Shown here: in pieces, positions 28,470 to 37,565 of the stretch
Numbering within the stretch: position 1 is the first letter of the stretch
Layout: every line of letters begins with the position of its first letter
Origin: Geminocystis sp050753365
GTDB taxonomy: Bacteria > Cyanobacteriota > Cyanobacteriia > Cyanobacteriales > Cyanobacteriaceae
Assembly (NCBI RefSeq): GCF_050753365.1
Contig: NZ_JBLZFY010000001.1
Coordinates: forward strand, 62,001 to 126,000
Length of the DNA stretch: 64,000 nucleotides
Direction: 5' to 3'
Position numbers and translations under genes: made by a program
The notes under the pieces: generated by a model
The model's database searches: none
Told to the model about the DNA's origin: nothing
What the model saw: only the letters and a program-made list of their open reading frames with translations

Positions 28470-30080
28470 ATGAATAGTTTTAATAACTCTAGTTCAAAAA
28501 ACACTTTTGCTTTAACTACTCCTTTATATTATGTTAACGGTCTTCCCCATATCGGAAGTGCCTATACAACTATGATTGCAGATGTGATCGCCCGTTGGCA
28601 TCGCCTTTGTGGTGATGATGTTCTCTTTGTCACTGGTACAGATGAACATGGACAAAAAATTCAACGTACTGCCGAAGAATCAGGAGTTGATCCTCAATTG
28701 CACTGCGATCGAATTGCTGATAGTTTCGCTCAACTATGGACAAAACTTAATATTCAGTTCGATCGATTCAGTCGTACCACAGCAAAAAACCATGAAGCCA
28801 TAGTCAAAGACTTTTTTCAAAGAGTATGGGACAAAGGTGATATATATTTAGATCAACAACAAGGATGGTATTGTGTCGCCTGTGAGGAATTTAAAGAAAA
28901 AAGAGAACTTCTTGAAGATGGTAGTTGCCCCATTCATACTAACTTAAAAGCCGAATGGAGAGATGAACAAAACTACTTCTTTCGTCTTTCTCGGTATCAA
29001 CAGCAGTTGGAAGAATTTTATAACTCTTATCCTGAGTTTATTCAACCTGAATCGAGACGTAATGAGGTATTAAATTTTGTTAAACAGGGTTTACAAGACT
29101 TTTCTATCTCTAGGATTAATGTTTCTTGGGGTTTTCCCATTCCCAACGATCCCAATCATACTATATATGTCTGGTTTGATGCGTTATTAGGTTATGTTAC
29201 CGCCTTGTTAGACGAAAATGACGAACCCTCGATCGAAAATGCTGTAAAAAAATGGTATCCCTTCGATTTACACCTGATCGGAAAAGATATTCTGCGTTTT
29301 CATGCTATTTATTGGCCCGCAATGCTGATGTCGGCAAAACTTCCTTTACCCAAACAGGTATTTGGTCATGGATTTTTAACCAAAGACGGGCAGAAAATGG
29401 GCAAGAGTTTAGGAAATACCCTTGACCCGATAGCTTTACTAGATCAATACGGTTCTGATGCCGTACGTTACTATTTTCTCAAAGAAATTGAATTTGGTAA
29501 AGATGGCGACTTCAATGAAATCCGTTTTGTGAATATTATCAATGCAGATTTAGCAAATGACTTAGGAAATTTACTTAATCGCAGTTTAGGGATGCTGAAT
29601 AAATACTGTGGTGGTATTTTGCCACCCATAACAGGAAATGATATTAGTAATGAGAATATTCCTAAGCGCATGGGAGAGACTTTAAAGTCAAATCTTTTTG
29701 AAGGTTATAAACTCTATCAATTTAATGGGGTGTGCGAATCGGCATTAAATTTAGTGCGTAGTTGCAATAAATATATTGATGAAAGTGCGCCTTGGAGTTT
29801 ATTCAAAAAAGGAGAACAAAAGGAAGTGGAAAAAATCTTATATACGGTTTTAGAATCCGTCAGATTTTCTGCTTTTGTGTTAGCCCCAATCATTCCTAAT
29901 ATTAGCAATAAAATTTACCATCAATTAGGCTTTGATTTTGATTTTAATAACAAAGATTTAGGTGTAAATACGGAGTTCGATCGAGGTCATTTTGAATGGG
30001 GTATTTTACCCTTAAATCAAGACTTACCTAAGCCTTTTCCAGTATTTGTAAAATTGGAATTACCAACTACAGAAAGTTAA
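28470..30080 (+). CDS. metG: Methionyl-tRNA synthetase
   Basis: Class I aminoacyl-tRNA synthetase, 536 residues. HIGH-type motif PHIGSAYT near 25-32, and KMSKS-type motif KMGKSLG near 309-315. A connective-peptide segment has CVACEEF and GSCPIH cysteines near 130-152, partial for a zinc site. The anticodon-binding helical domain with NKYIDESAPWSLFK is at the C-terminus. No C-terminal Arc1p-like tRNA-binding domain is present, so this is the short form. Confidence 0.96.
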   Translation: MNSFNNSSSKNTFALTTPLYYVNGLPHIGSAYTTMIADVIARWHRLCGDDVLFVTGTDEHGQKIQRTAEESGVDPQLHCDRIADSFAQLWTKLNIQFDRFSRTTAKNHEAIVKDFFQRVWDKGDIYLDQQQGWYCVACEEFKEKRELLEDGSCPIHTNLKAEWRDEQNYFFRLSRYQQQLEEFYNSYPEFIQPESRRNEVLNFVKQGLQDFSISRINVSWGFPIPNDPNHTIYVWFDALLGYVTALLDENDEPSIENAVKKWYPFDLHLIGKDILRFHAIYWPAMLMSAKLPLPKQVFGHGFLTKDGQKMGKSLGNTLDPIALLDQYGSDAVRYYFLKEIEFGKDGDFNEIRFVNIINADLANDLGNLLNRSLGMLNKYCGGILPPITGNDISNENIPKRMGETLKSNLFEGYKLYQFNGVCESALNLVRSCNKYIDESAPWSLFKKGEQKEVEKILYTVLESVRFSAFVLAPIIPNISNKIYHQLGFDFDFNNKDLGVNTEFDRGHFEWGILPLNQDLPKPFPVFVKLELPTTES

Positions 30081-30317
30081 TATATTGCTGTCTAAATTGT
30101 TTTGATTATATAAGAATTTTCTATGGCATTAATGGATTTAGCTTATAGTTTAATTAATAAAAATTTAATGATCACTAATAATTTAGATTTGCTATATTAA
30201 TTGTATATAAAACTAAATTTAATAATTGTTACGTTTTGATTTTTTAAAAGTTTAATTTTAATCTCTTTTTACATAACTATTTTTTTATATATTTAACTCA
30301 AAAATAAAGATAAAACA

Positions 30318-30932
30318 ATGTGGGATAATTTTGATAGTGATCCCGTTTTTCCCCCTGAACAAGTCTTGGAAAATAGGGGTAGAGTCGCCATTTTTATTGA
30401 TGGTTCAAACTTATTTTATGCGGCTTTACAATTAGGGGTGGAAATCGATTACACTAAACTTTTATATCGTTTGACTGCTGGTGCAAAATTGCTCAGGGCA
30501 TTCTTTTATACGGGTGTCGATCGAACTAACGAAAAACAACAAGGTTTTTTACTATGGATGCGAAGGAATGGCTATCGAGTCATCTCCAAAGATTTGGTAC
30601 AATTACCCGATGGCTCAAAAAAAGCCAATTTAGACGTAGAAATTGCGGTGGATTTAATGGCTTTAGTCGGTTCTTATGATACAGCAGTATTAGTAAGCGG
30701 AGATGGTGATTTAGCCTATGCTGTGGATGCAGTCAGTTATCGGGGTGCGAGAATTGAAGTTGTCAGTTTACGATCGATGACCAGTGATAGTTTAATTAAT
30801 GTAGCCGATCGATATATTGACTTAGATCAAATTCGAGAAGATATACAAAAAACCCGAAAATCAAACTCTACCTATGATGGTTTTTCCCCTTATCATCTTA
30901 TTGAACCCCGTGATCCTTCTGATTTCATCTAA
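30318..30932 (+). CDS. LabA-like NYN-domain protein
   Basis: A 204-residue NYN-domain (PIN-fold) protein related to LabA/DUF88. FIDGSNLFYAALQ near 26-38 and DVEIAVDLMALVGSYDTAVLVSGDGDLAYAV near 108-138 contain the four conserved acidic residues of the nuclease-like site. LabA in Synechococcus elongatus acts in negative feedback of the KaiC clock output. Whether this copy has that role cannot be told. The preceding 237 bp are very AT-rich. Confidence 0.87.
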   Translation: MWDNFDSDPVFPPEQVLENRGRVAIFIDGSNLFYAALQLGVEIDYTKLLYRLTAGAKLLRAFFYTGVDRTNEKQQGFLLWMRRNGYRVISKDLVQLPDGSKKANLDVEIAVDLMALVGSYDTAVLVSGDGDLAYAVDAVSYRGARIEVVSLRSMTSDSLINVADRYIDLDQIREDIQKTRKSNSTYDGFSPYHLIEPRDPSDFI

Positions 30933-30968
30933 TTAGGGGTTGCCTCATAGGCTTTTGATGAAGTTCAG
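30930..30968. repeat. Family D-like repeat fragment
   Basis: CTAATTAGGGGTTGCCTCATAGGCTTTTGATGAAG differs from the family D end in the middle but keeps AATTAGGGG and TTTTGATGAAG. It is followed by heptamer-like TAGTGAATAGTG and by GGGTATT repeats. Confidence 0.5.
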
Positions 30969-31066
30969 TAATAGTGAATAGTGTATAGTGAAAAAGAGAG
31001 GCAGAAAATTGGGTATTAGGGTATTGGGGTATTAGGGAGTAATTGTTGCATGAGTGCCTGTTGCCT

Positions 31067-31092
31067 TTCTTAATTCTTAATTCTTAATTCTT
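31067..31092. repeat. Heptanucleotide array covering the dnaE-C stop codon
   Basis: Units of TTCTTAA. The dnaE stop (complement of 31084-31086) and the last residue codon lie inside the array. Confidence 0.8.
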
Positions 31093-32427
31093 TACTCTTT
31101 CAAGATAAGCAAGAAACCCTGCATTTTCTAAGGATTCTACAGTATTATCTGCATTTTGTACCCAATAATTATCTCCAAAACGAACAAAAATTCTTTCATT
31201 TAGACTATCTATGATCGCCATAATTGGAATTACCGCTTCATTTTTATCGCCAGATTGTTCTTGTAAAATACTCTTTAATTTGCCCTGAATTTGAGGATTA
31301 ATTGCTTGTTCTGGACTTAATTTAATATATACTGTTTGGATATTTTCCATTTTATTAATTTGATTAATAATAATTTGTGATTTGTCGCCTTTATTATCTG
31401 CTTTACCCCAAATAAGTAAAGGAGTATCTTCAATTAAATTATCTTTTACCTGCTCATAATTACTAGCAAAAACAACACCATCAGCTTGTCCAGAAATATC
31501 TTCTAAAGTCAAAAAAGCCATATTATTATTATTTTTATCAATATGTTTTTTGATAGTAGTTAACATAGCAACAACACAAATTTTGGTGCGAGATTTTTGT
31601 TCAGATAAATCACTCAGATTCACAGGATTTAAAAATTTAGCTGATTCTTTAAAAGGTTTTAAAGGATGTTCAGAAACATAAAATCCCAAGTGTTCTTTTT
31701 CTGATTTGAGTTTTTCTTGGGGCGTAAAATCTTCTATTTTTGGTAATTGGGGAGCATTTTCATATTTTATTTCTGAGGAGGATTCGGATGTATTTCCTAA
31801 CATTAAATCAAACACATTTAATTGCCCAGTTTCTTTTTCTTTTAGTCTTTTTTGCGCCCAATTAATCAGTAAGTCTAAACCTTCTATTAATTGACGGCGG
31901 TTAGCATGAATGCTATCAAATGCCCCCGCATAAATCAAGGTTTCTAAGGCTCGGCGATTCACTGTTTTTAAGTTAATTTTACTCATAAAATCAGCAAAAT
32001 CTGTAAATTTTCCTCCAGCTTTTTCCCTCGCTTCTAAGATATTATCTATCGCACCTTCACCTAAATTTTTGACTGCTGAAAAACCAAAAATAATATCTTT
32101 GTCTTGGGGGGTAAATTCTTTCTGGGAATAATTAATATTAGGTGGTTTGACATCAATCCCAATTTTTAAACAATTTTCTCGATATTTTTCAATTTTTTCT
32201 TGACTATCACTACTAGCAGTCAGCAACGCTGACATATATTCGACAGGATAATTGGCTTTTAAATATGCCGTTTGATAGGTGACATAAGCATAAGCAGTAG
32301 AGTGAGATTTATTAAAACAATTGGAAGCAACTAAACCATTTGCTAACAAAAAATTATGATCTTTTTCTACCCCAATATCATATACTTGCTGTGAGGAAAT
32401 CGATCGTCTTTTTAATATTTTTACCAT
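31084..32427 (-). CDS. dnaE: Split DNA polymerase III alpha subunit, C-terminal half with intein-C fragment
   Basis: 447 residues. Residues 1-36 are a split DnaE intein C-fragment: VYDIGVEKDHNFLLANGLVASN carries the block-F motif, the catalytic HN (H24-N25) and the terminal Asn36. Cys37 (+1) begins the C-extein CFNKSHSTAYAYVTYQTAYL, which is the DnaE sequence. The rest is the alpha-subunit C-terminal region (helix-hairpin-helix and OB domain, ending in AGFLAYLERVKN). The product must join in trans to DnaE-N/intein-N encoded elsewhere in the genome. The junction lies at 32319/32320. Confidence 0.96.
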   Translation of the reverse strand: MVKILKRRSISSQQVYDIGVEKDHNFLLANGLVASNCFNKSHSTAYAYVTYQTAYLKANYPVEYMSALLTASSDSQEKIEKYRENCLKIGIDVKPPNINYSQKEFTPQDKDIIFGFSAVKNLGEGAIDNILEAREKAGGKFTDFADFMSKINLKTVNRRALETLIYAGAFDSIHANRRQLIEGLDLLINWAQKRLKEKETGQLNVFDLMLGNTSESSSEIKYENAPQLPKIEDFTPQEKLKSEKEHLGFYVSEHPLKPFKESAKFLNPVNLSDLSEQKSRTKICVVAMLTTIKKHIDKNNNNMAFLTLEDISGQADGVVFASNYEQVKDNLIEDTPLLIWGKADNKGDKSQIIINQINKMENIQTVYIKLSPEQAINPQIQGKLKSILQEQSGDKNEAVIPIMAIIDSLNERIFVRFGDNYWVQNADNTVESLENAGFLAYLERVKN

Positions 32428-32487
32428 ATTGTTATTCCCATAAATTTATTATTGAAAAAAACTTTATTATATTAAAATTTTCATTGA

Positions 32488-32565
32488 AGTTTTTAATTCC
32501 ATTTGTTTTTCTCATAATTTTTAACTCTTTTGATACTATTTTATGATAAATAAGTTCGATCGAAC
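32488..32565 (-). pseudogene. Fossil of a DUF2281 antitoxin start and promoter
   Basis: The sequence AGTTTTTAATTCCATTT (reverse reading M-E-L-K) plus ~60 bp upstream, ending AAGTTCGATCGAAC, aligns with the start and promoter of the DUF2281 antitoxin gene at 56832 and, less closely, 54099, with one ~10-bp deletion. Nothing of the remaining gene is left. Confidence 0.6.
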
Positions 32566-32708
32566 CTAAGTTGGTAAATTAATAAACATTTTTACTTTAA
32601 TTCGGATATAATACTTTTTAATGAGTTTCAATAAACAAAACTATGACTCAAATTGCTAATTATGAATATTGCAGATTTAATAAAAAATGATTTTTTCTGC
32701 TGACTATT

Positions 32709-32735
32709 GTTGGGTTGCACGTCGTTTAACCCAAC
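32709..32735. terminator. GTTGGGTT/AACCCAAC hairpin
   Basis: 8-bp stem, same sequence as the hairpin at 27434-27459. It lies downstream of the AAA-ATPase cassette (reverse strand) and could end its transcription. Confidence 0.5.
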
Positions 32736-32791
32736 CTACATTCTTTGAAAAATAAAAACTACAAAAGTTTTAGCTTATCTATTGAAGATTA

Positions 32792-33043
32792 TTATTTCCC
32801 CCAATCACCCCACCCTTGACAAAATTTTTCTAATCCCTTTGTTAGTTTTTCCATGTCATCATTAAATTTATCTACATCATTAGTTTTTTGGGTGTTTGCT
32901 TTATATTCATCTCCTTCAATTTCTGTTAAAATAACCTCTTTTTTCTGATTATTAGTAAGTAAACTAATTTTACTATGATCATTAATCATTTCATCAAGAA
33001 TTTGAAGATCATCTGAATTATACACTGGAATTATCCCCCCCAA
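32792..33043 (-). CDS. Small acidic protein overlapping the AAA ATPase gene
   Basis: An 83-residue acidic protein (IPVYNSDDLQILDEMINDHSK..., ending QGWGDWGK) with no family I recognise. It overlaps the end of the upstream ATPase gene by 13 bp, which indicates translational coupling and a shared job. No catalytic motif is visible. It may be a regulator or small subunit of the ATPase. Confidence 0.6.
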   Translation of the reverse strand: MGGIIPVYNSDDLQILDEMINDHSKISLLTNNQKKEVILTEIEGDEYKANTQKTNDVDKFNDDMEKLTKGLEKFCQGWGDWGK

Positions 33044-34365
33044 ATAATCTCATCCTGAATACGATTCATGGTTTCGATCGTATCATCAAAACTGCTAACT
33101 TCAATACCTAAATTGGGAGTTATATCGGCTTCTACTAAAGTCTGACAACGAGTGCGCCGTTGACGATTATCTAAAACCATTAAATCTTCTTTGGCTATAT
33201 AAACTTTTAGTTGATTTGGACATAATAATTCTTCTTTTCGATAACCTTCACGCAAAGCAATTTCTTGTAAATAAGGTTTATCTTGATTTAACATTATTAG
33301 AGTATTTAATTCTTTAATAATATAATCACTGTGAGTAGTAATTAACACTTTAATATCTAAGTTAATTAATCTAGCTAAAAGTCTAGCAATTAAACGTTGA
33401 TTTTCTGGGTGTAAGTTTAATTCAGGTTCATCAATTATTAACAAATCTCCTTTTTTTGCTATGTGTTTAAGATAAAAACCTAAATCTAATAATGATCTTA
33501 CAGCACTAGAACTTTCATCCATAGATAACTTAATTTTTTTTCCTGTAGGAATAAAATAAATTTGATCATTTTTATCAAGATTATAAATACCGCCAATAAT
33601 ATTAGTAAAATCATTTAGTATCTCAGGATATTCTTTGATAATAAAACTATTTTGTTTAACAATAATATCAAGTTCTTTGATAAACTCAAGATTTTTTTTC
33701 ACTGCTAAAGGATATTTAATTGTTCTTGTTTCATGTAATAAAATACGAGGAGTTTCTAACTCTTGTCGGAAAATTGCAGTACCTGTTCTTTCGGCACTAA
33801 CAATAAAAGAATTAGGAAAAAATTGAGCAAAAACTATATGTTTAATAGTAGATGAAATAATTTTTTTAATAACATTTTCTGAAATTTCTATTTCCTTATC
33901 TTCCGATAATAAAGTAATCAATAATTCTGGAGAATCTTCTTTTTTTTCTAAAGAAAATATTTGCTTATTTGTTGAACCAATAAATTCTTCATATTTTTGA
34001 TTTAGTTTATTTTGTGCTAAATCTATATCAACAGAAAAAGTGGTATTTTTAAAGCTATTTTCAGGAGAAGAAAAAACGAAGGGTAATAATTCAATATATT
34101 TACGGCATCCATCTTCAATAATCTGTTGACTATTTTCTAAATATTGTTGTAAATTTATTTGAACTATTCCTTCTGATAATAATTTCTGGATATTATTTTG
34201 TTCTATTTCACAATTAATAATATTATTCCAAAAATTTAAAAATCCAAATAATGAATAGGTTACATAGGTTTTTCCAGTATTATTTTTACCACAAATAATA
34301 GTTAAATCACCTAAAGTAAATTCTCCTTGTTTCAAAATGCCCAGATTTTTGATTTTTATTTTCAT
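33031..34365 (-). CDS. AAA-type (SMC/RecF/OLD-like) ATPase
   Basis: A 444-residue AAA_15/AAA_21-like ATPase. MKIKIKNLGILKQGEFTLGD opens the fold, Walker A GKNNTGKT lies at 26-33, and the ABC-like end LLIIDEPELNLHPENQRLIARLLARL near 308-333 (Walker B and D-loop), followed by VLITTHSDYIIKELN (switch His). No TOPRIM or HNH domain is fused. Such ATPases commonly occur in phage-defence or toxin systems with a small partner, and the overlapping downstream gene would be that partner; this role is inference. Confidence 0.82.
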   Translation of the reverse strand: MKIKIKNLGILKQGEFTLGDLTIICGKNNTGKTYVTYSLFGFLNFWNNIINCEIEQNNIQKLLSEGIVQINLQQYLENSQQIIEDGCRKYIELLPFVFSSPENSFKNTTFSVDIDLAQNKLNQKYEEFIGSTNKQIFSLEKKEDSPELLITLLSEDKEIEISENVIKKIISSTIKHIVFAQFFPNSFIVSAERTGTAIFRQELETPRILLHETRTIKYPLAVKKNLEFIKELDIIVKQNSFIIKEYPEILNDFTNIIGGIYNLDKNDQIYFIPTGKKIKLSMDESSSAVRSLLDLGFYLKHIAKKGDLLIIDEPELNLHPENQRLIARLLARLINLDIKVLITTHSDYIIKELNTLIMLNQDKPYLQEIALREGYRKEELLCPNQLKVYIAKEDLMVLDNRQRRTRCQTLVEADITPNLGIEVSSFDDTIETMNRIQDEIIWGG

Positions 34366-34410
34366 ATAACTATTTTGATGTCATAAAAATTACCTTAGAT
34401 GTGATTAATT

Positions 34411-37041
34411 TTAACCATCTAAACTCTTATTAAACACCAGTCGATCGACCTCCAGTGTTACCATTACTTTATCCCCTTCTGTGAAAGTATTTTCAAGGAT
34501 TTTTGTGGCAAGAGGATTCTCAATTTCCCTCTGAATTGCTCGTTTTAACGGACGTGCACCATAAGTAGGATCATAACCTACCTCCACAATATAGTCTTGT
34601 GCTTCGGGAGTAAGCTCGATCGAAATATTTTGTTCTGCCAGTAGTTTTTCTAACCTCACAAGCTGTAAACTAACAATATTGCGTAATTCCTCTTTCTTGA
34701 GTCCGTGAAATATAATTAAATCATCGATACGATTGAGAAATTCAGGACGAAAATGCTTATTCAACGCCAGTAAAACTTTATCTTTCATGGCTTCGTAATT
34801 TTTATCATCCCCTGCCAACTTCAAAATATACTCACTACCGATATTAGAAGTCATTACAATAATCGTATTGCGAAAATCCACAACACGCCCTTGACTGTCG
34901 GTAATTCTACCATCGTCTAACACTTGCAGAAGGATGTTAAACACGTCACGATGAGCCTTTTCTACCTCATCAAGTAAGACAACGGAATAGGGGCGACGGC
35001 GTATGGCTTCCGATAATTGCCCTCCTTCTTCGTAACCTACATAACCGGGGGGCGCACCAATTAACCTTGACACTGCGTGTTTTTCCATGTATTCAGACAT
35101 ATCGATTCTGATCATAGCGTCTTCGGAGTCGAATAAAAAGGCGGCTAAAGCCCTTGCTAATTCGGTTTTTCCCACCCCTGTAGGACCCATAAACAGGAAT
35201 GAACCAATAGGACGACTGGGATCTTTCATTCCTGCTCTAGCCCTGCGTATGGCGGCAGAAACGATGGCTACGGCTTCATTTTGTCCGATGACTCGATCGT
35301 GCAGATGAGATTCTAATTGTAATAATTTTTGTCTCTCGGTTTCCAAAAGACGATTAACAGGTATTCCAGTCCATCCTGCCACAATTTCGGCAATATCTGA
35401 CTCGGTGACATCTTCCCTCAGCATAGCGTTTTCCTGAGATTGAATTTCGAGCAATTTCGCTTCTTTACTCTCAATATCGTGCTGTAATGTCTCTAACTTG
35501 CCATATTTTAACTGTGCCGCCGTGTTTAAATCATAGGCTCTTTCAGCTTGTTCAACTTGTAATCTTAGCTCTTTTTCTTCCTCTTTCAAGGCATGAATTT
35601 CGTCTAATAATTCTTTTTCGATGAGCCATTGAGAGGATAATTCCCGTTGTTTGATCTGTAAATCATCTATTTCGGCAGTGATGCGCTCTAGGTTATCCTG
35701 TGCAGATTTATCATTTTTTTCCTCTCCTTGTAATGATAACTGCTCCATTTGCAATTGCATCAAACGTCGATCGAGTACTTCCAATTCTACAGGCTTTGAG
35801 GTGATTTCCATTTTCAACTTAGCCGCCGCTTCATCCACTAAATCAATGGCTTTATCAGGCAAAAATCTACCTGTGATATAGCGATGAGATAAAGTAGCCG
35901 CCGCAATCAAGGCAGAATCAGTAATTTTCACCCCGTGATGGACTTCATAACGCTCTTTTAAACCCCGTAAAATGGAGATGGTATCTTCGACACTAGGTTG
36001 TTTAATATACACTTGTTGGAAACGTCTTTCAAGAGCAGGGTCTTTTTCAATATGTTTACGGTATTCATCAAGGGTACTCGCCCCGATACAACGCAATTCT
36101 CCCCTTGCTAGTAAAGGTTTTAAGAGGTTTCCTGCATCCATTGCCCCTCCTTCCCTTGAACCTGCACCCACTACAGTATGAAGTTCGTCAATAAATAAAA
36201 TGATTTGTCCATCGGAGTTAATAACCTCTTTTAATACCGATCGAAGTCTCTCCTCAAATTGTCCTCGATATTTAGCACCAGCGATTAAACTGCCCATATC
36301 AAGGGAAATTAATTGACGGTTTTTCAAGGATTCTGGCACATCTCCATTAACAATTCTTTGGGCTAAACCTTCAGCAATAGCGGTTTTACCTACCCCGGGT
36401 TCACCGATTAGTACAGGATTATTCTTCGATCGACGTGAAAGTACTTGAATAACGCGCCTAACTTCATCATCCCTACCAATAACAGGATCAAGTTTGCCGT
36501 CTTTGGCTTCTTCAGTCAAATCTCGTCCAAATTTAGTTAAAGGAGGTTCTTTTTTGGTAGTTTCCTCTGGTTCACTCGTGTTTGCTTCTTCTTTCTCAAT
36601 TTTGAGCTTAAAATCTTTGACTTTGATTTGAAAATCTTGAGGATCGATATTGAAACTTTTAAGAGTTTTTTTGCCTATACGTTGATCATCAGAAAAGGCG
36701 ACTAATAAATGAGAAATACCGATAAATTCATCCTGCCAACTTTCTCGACAAATTTCTGCTCTATCCAACATAGAATCTAAACTACGCCCAAGATATAGCT
36801 GATTAACACTAAACATTCTCGGTTGACGAGTGGCAAATGTCTGTAACTGCTTATTTAAAAGGTTTATATCAATATTAGCTTGACTAAAAATTTTTGTGGC
36901 GATCGTATTTTCTTCTAATAAGGCAAGTATTAAGTGTTCAACTTCTAAGTTTTGATTTTTTAACTCCTTACAAATATCTTGCGATCGCACAATGGCATCC
37001 CAAGCAATTTCAGTAAACTTATTTGGATCGGTTGGCTGCAT
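34411..37041 (-). CDS. clpB: ATP-dependent disaggregase ClpB
   Basis: Hsp100 chaperone of 876 residues. Double Clp_N domain (1-145), NBD1 with Walker A GEPGVGKT near 209-216 and the LIAGAKYRGQFEERL pore loop, a middle coiled-coil domain (about 410-530), and NBD2 with Walker A GPTGVGKT near 609-616 and GYVGYEEGG pore loop, then a C-terminal small domain. The M domain separates it from ClpC. It works with DnaK to dissolve aggregates. No CIRCE element is visible upstream. Confidence 0.96.
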   Translation of the reverse strand: MQPTDPNKFTEIAWDAIVRSQDICKELKNQNLEVEHLILALLEENTIATKIFSQANIDINLLNKQLQTFATRQPRMFSVNQLYLGRSLDSMLDRAEICRESWQDEFIGISHLLVAFSDDQRIGKKTLKSFNIDPQDFQIKVKDFKLKIEKEEANTSEPEETTKKEPPLTKFGRDLTEEAKDGKLDPVIGRDDEVRRVIQVLSRRSKNNPVLIGEPGVGKTAIAEGLAQRIVNGDVPESLKNRQLISLDMGSLIAGAKYRGQFEERLRSVLKEVINSDGQIILFIDELHTVVGAGSREGGAMDAGNLLKPLLARGELRCIGASTLDEYRKHIEKDPALERRFQQVYIKQPSVEDTISILRGLKERYEVHHGVKITDSALIAAATLSHRYITGRFLPDKAIDLVDEAAAKLKMEITSKPVELEVLDRRLMQLQMEQLSLQGEEKNDKSAQDNLERITAEIDDLQIKQRELSSQWLIEKELLDEIHALKEEEKELRLQVEQAERAYDLNTAAQLKYGKLETLQHDIESKEAKLLEIQSQENAMLREDVTESDIAEIVAGWTGIPVNRLLETERQKLLQLESHLHDRVIGQNEAVAIVSAAIRRARAGMKDPSRPIGSFLFMGPTGVGKTELARALAAFLFDSEDAMIRIDMSEYMEKHAVSRLIGAPPGYVGYEEGGQLSEAIRRRPYSVVLLDEVEKAHRDVFNILLQVLDDGRITDSQGRVVDFRNTIIVMTSNIGSEYILKLAGDDKNYEAMKDKVLLALNKHFRPEFLNRIDDLIIFHGLKKEELRNIVSLQLVRLEKLLAEQNISIELTPEAQDYIVEVGYDPTYGARPLKRAIQREIENPLATKILENTFTEGDKVMVTLEVDRLVFNKSLDG

Positions 37042-37565
37042 TTTATCTCATCTATTGGTTATCTGTATCAATTATTAATCTTTTTTAACAAAATGTCATT
37101 AATTTAGCCTCAAACTACCTCCGTTCGATGTAAGAATAACCCACTGAAGTAGGTTTCAGATAGCAGGTTTAATGTTTAGCAGATTATGTTATTTAATCCA
37201 AGAATTGAAAACAAAAAAATCAATTAAGATATATTTTTAATCAATTCTTTAACCTAATACCTAATACCTAAGAGCTAACACCTGACACCTTTACATCACC
37301 TAAAATTTTAGGCTCTTCTACAGTAGTTATGATAAATAAATAGAAAATAAACTCTTTAGTGATTACTTAATAAGATTTACAGCAAAATAAAAATTTAATT
37401 TTTATAAACTATTAATTTTGAAATTCTCTATTGCCTTTGCCCCAAAGCCTTTTGCCTACCTTCATCAATAATTTACCATACTCAAAGTAGAAGAACCACA
37501 AATCTTAATATTTATAGGGCAGATAAATTGTTAGAATTTGACTAATAATTTTACAAAGTTGAATC
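37042..37565. other. Intergenic region between divergent clpB and Coq4-like gene
   Basis: 524 bp with promoters for both genes. The recognisable content is a decayed 7-bp array at 37248-37291 (CTAATAC/CTAAGAG/CTAACAC units) and a TTGCCTTTGCCCCAAAGCC tract near 37432. No gene, no CIRCE, no tRNA seen. Confidence 0.5.
37248..37291. repeat. Degenerate heptanucleotide array
   Basis: About six 7-bp units beginning with CTAATAC and drifting to CTGACAC. Confidence 0.6.

Larger units (their letters stand above)
32428..32791. other. Intergenic region upstream of dnaE-C
   Basis: Holds the dnaE-C promoter region, a fossil of a toxin-antitoxin promoter and antitoxin start (32488-32565), and a GTTGGGTT/AACCCAAC hairpin at 32709-32735. 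No intact gene. Confidence 0.6.

Noticed and set aside
35087..36181. Several plus-strand frames opposite clpB
   Set aside because: Shadows created by the codon pattern of clpB.
37042..37565. CIRCE operator upstream of clpB
   Set aside because: No TTAGCACTC/GAGTGCTAA inverted repeat found.
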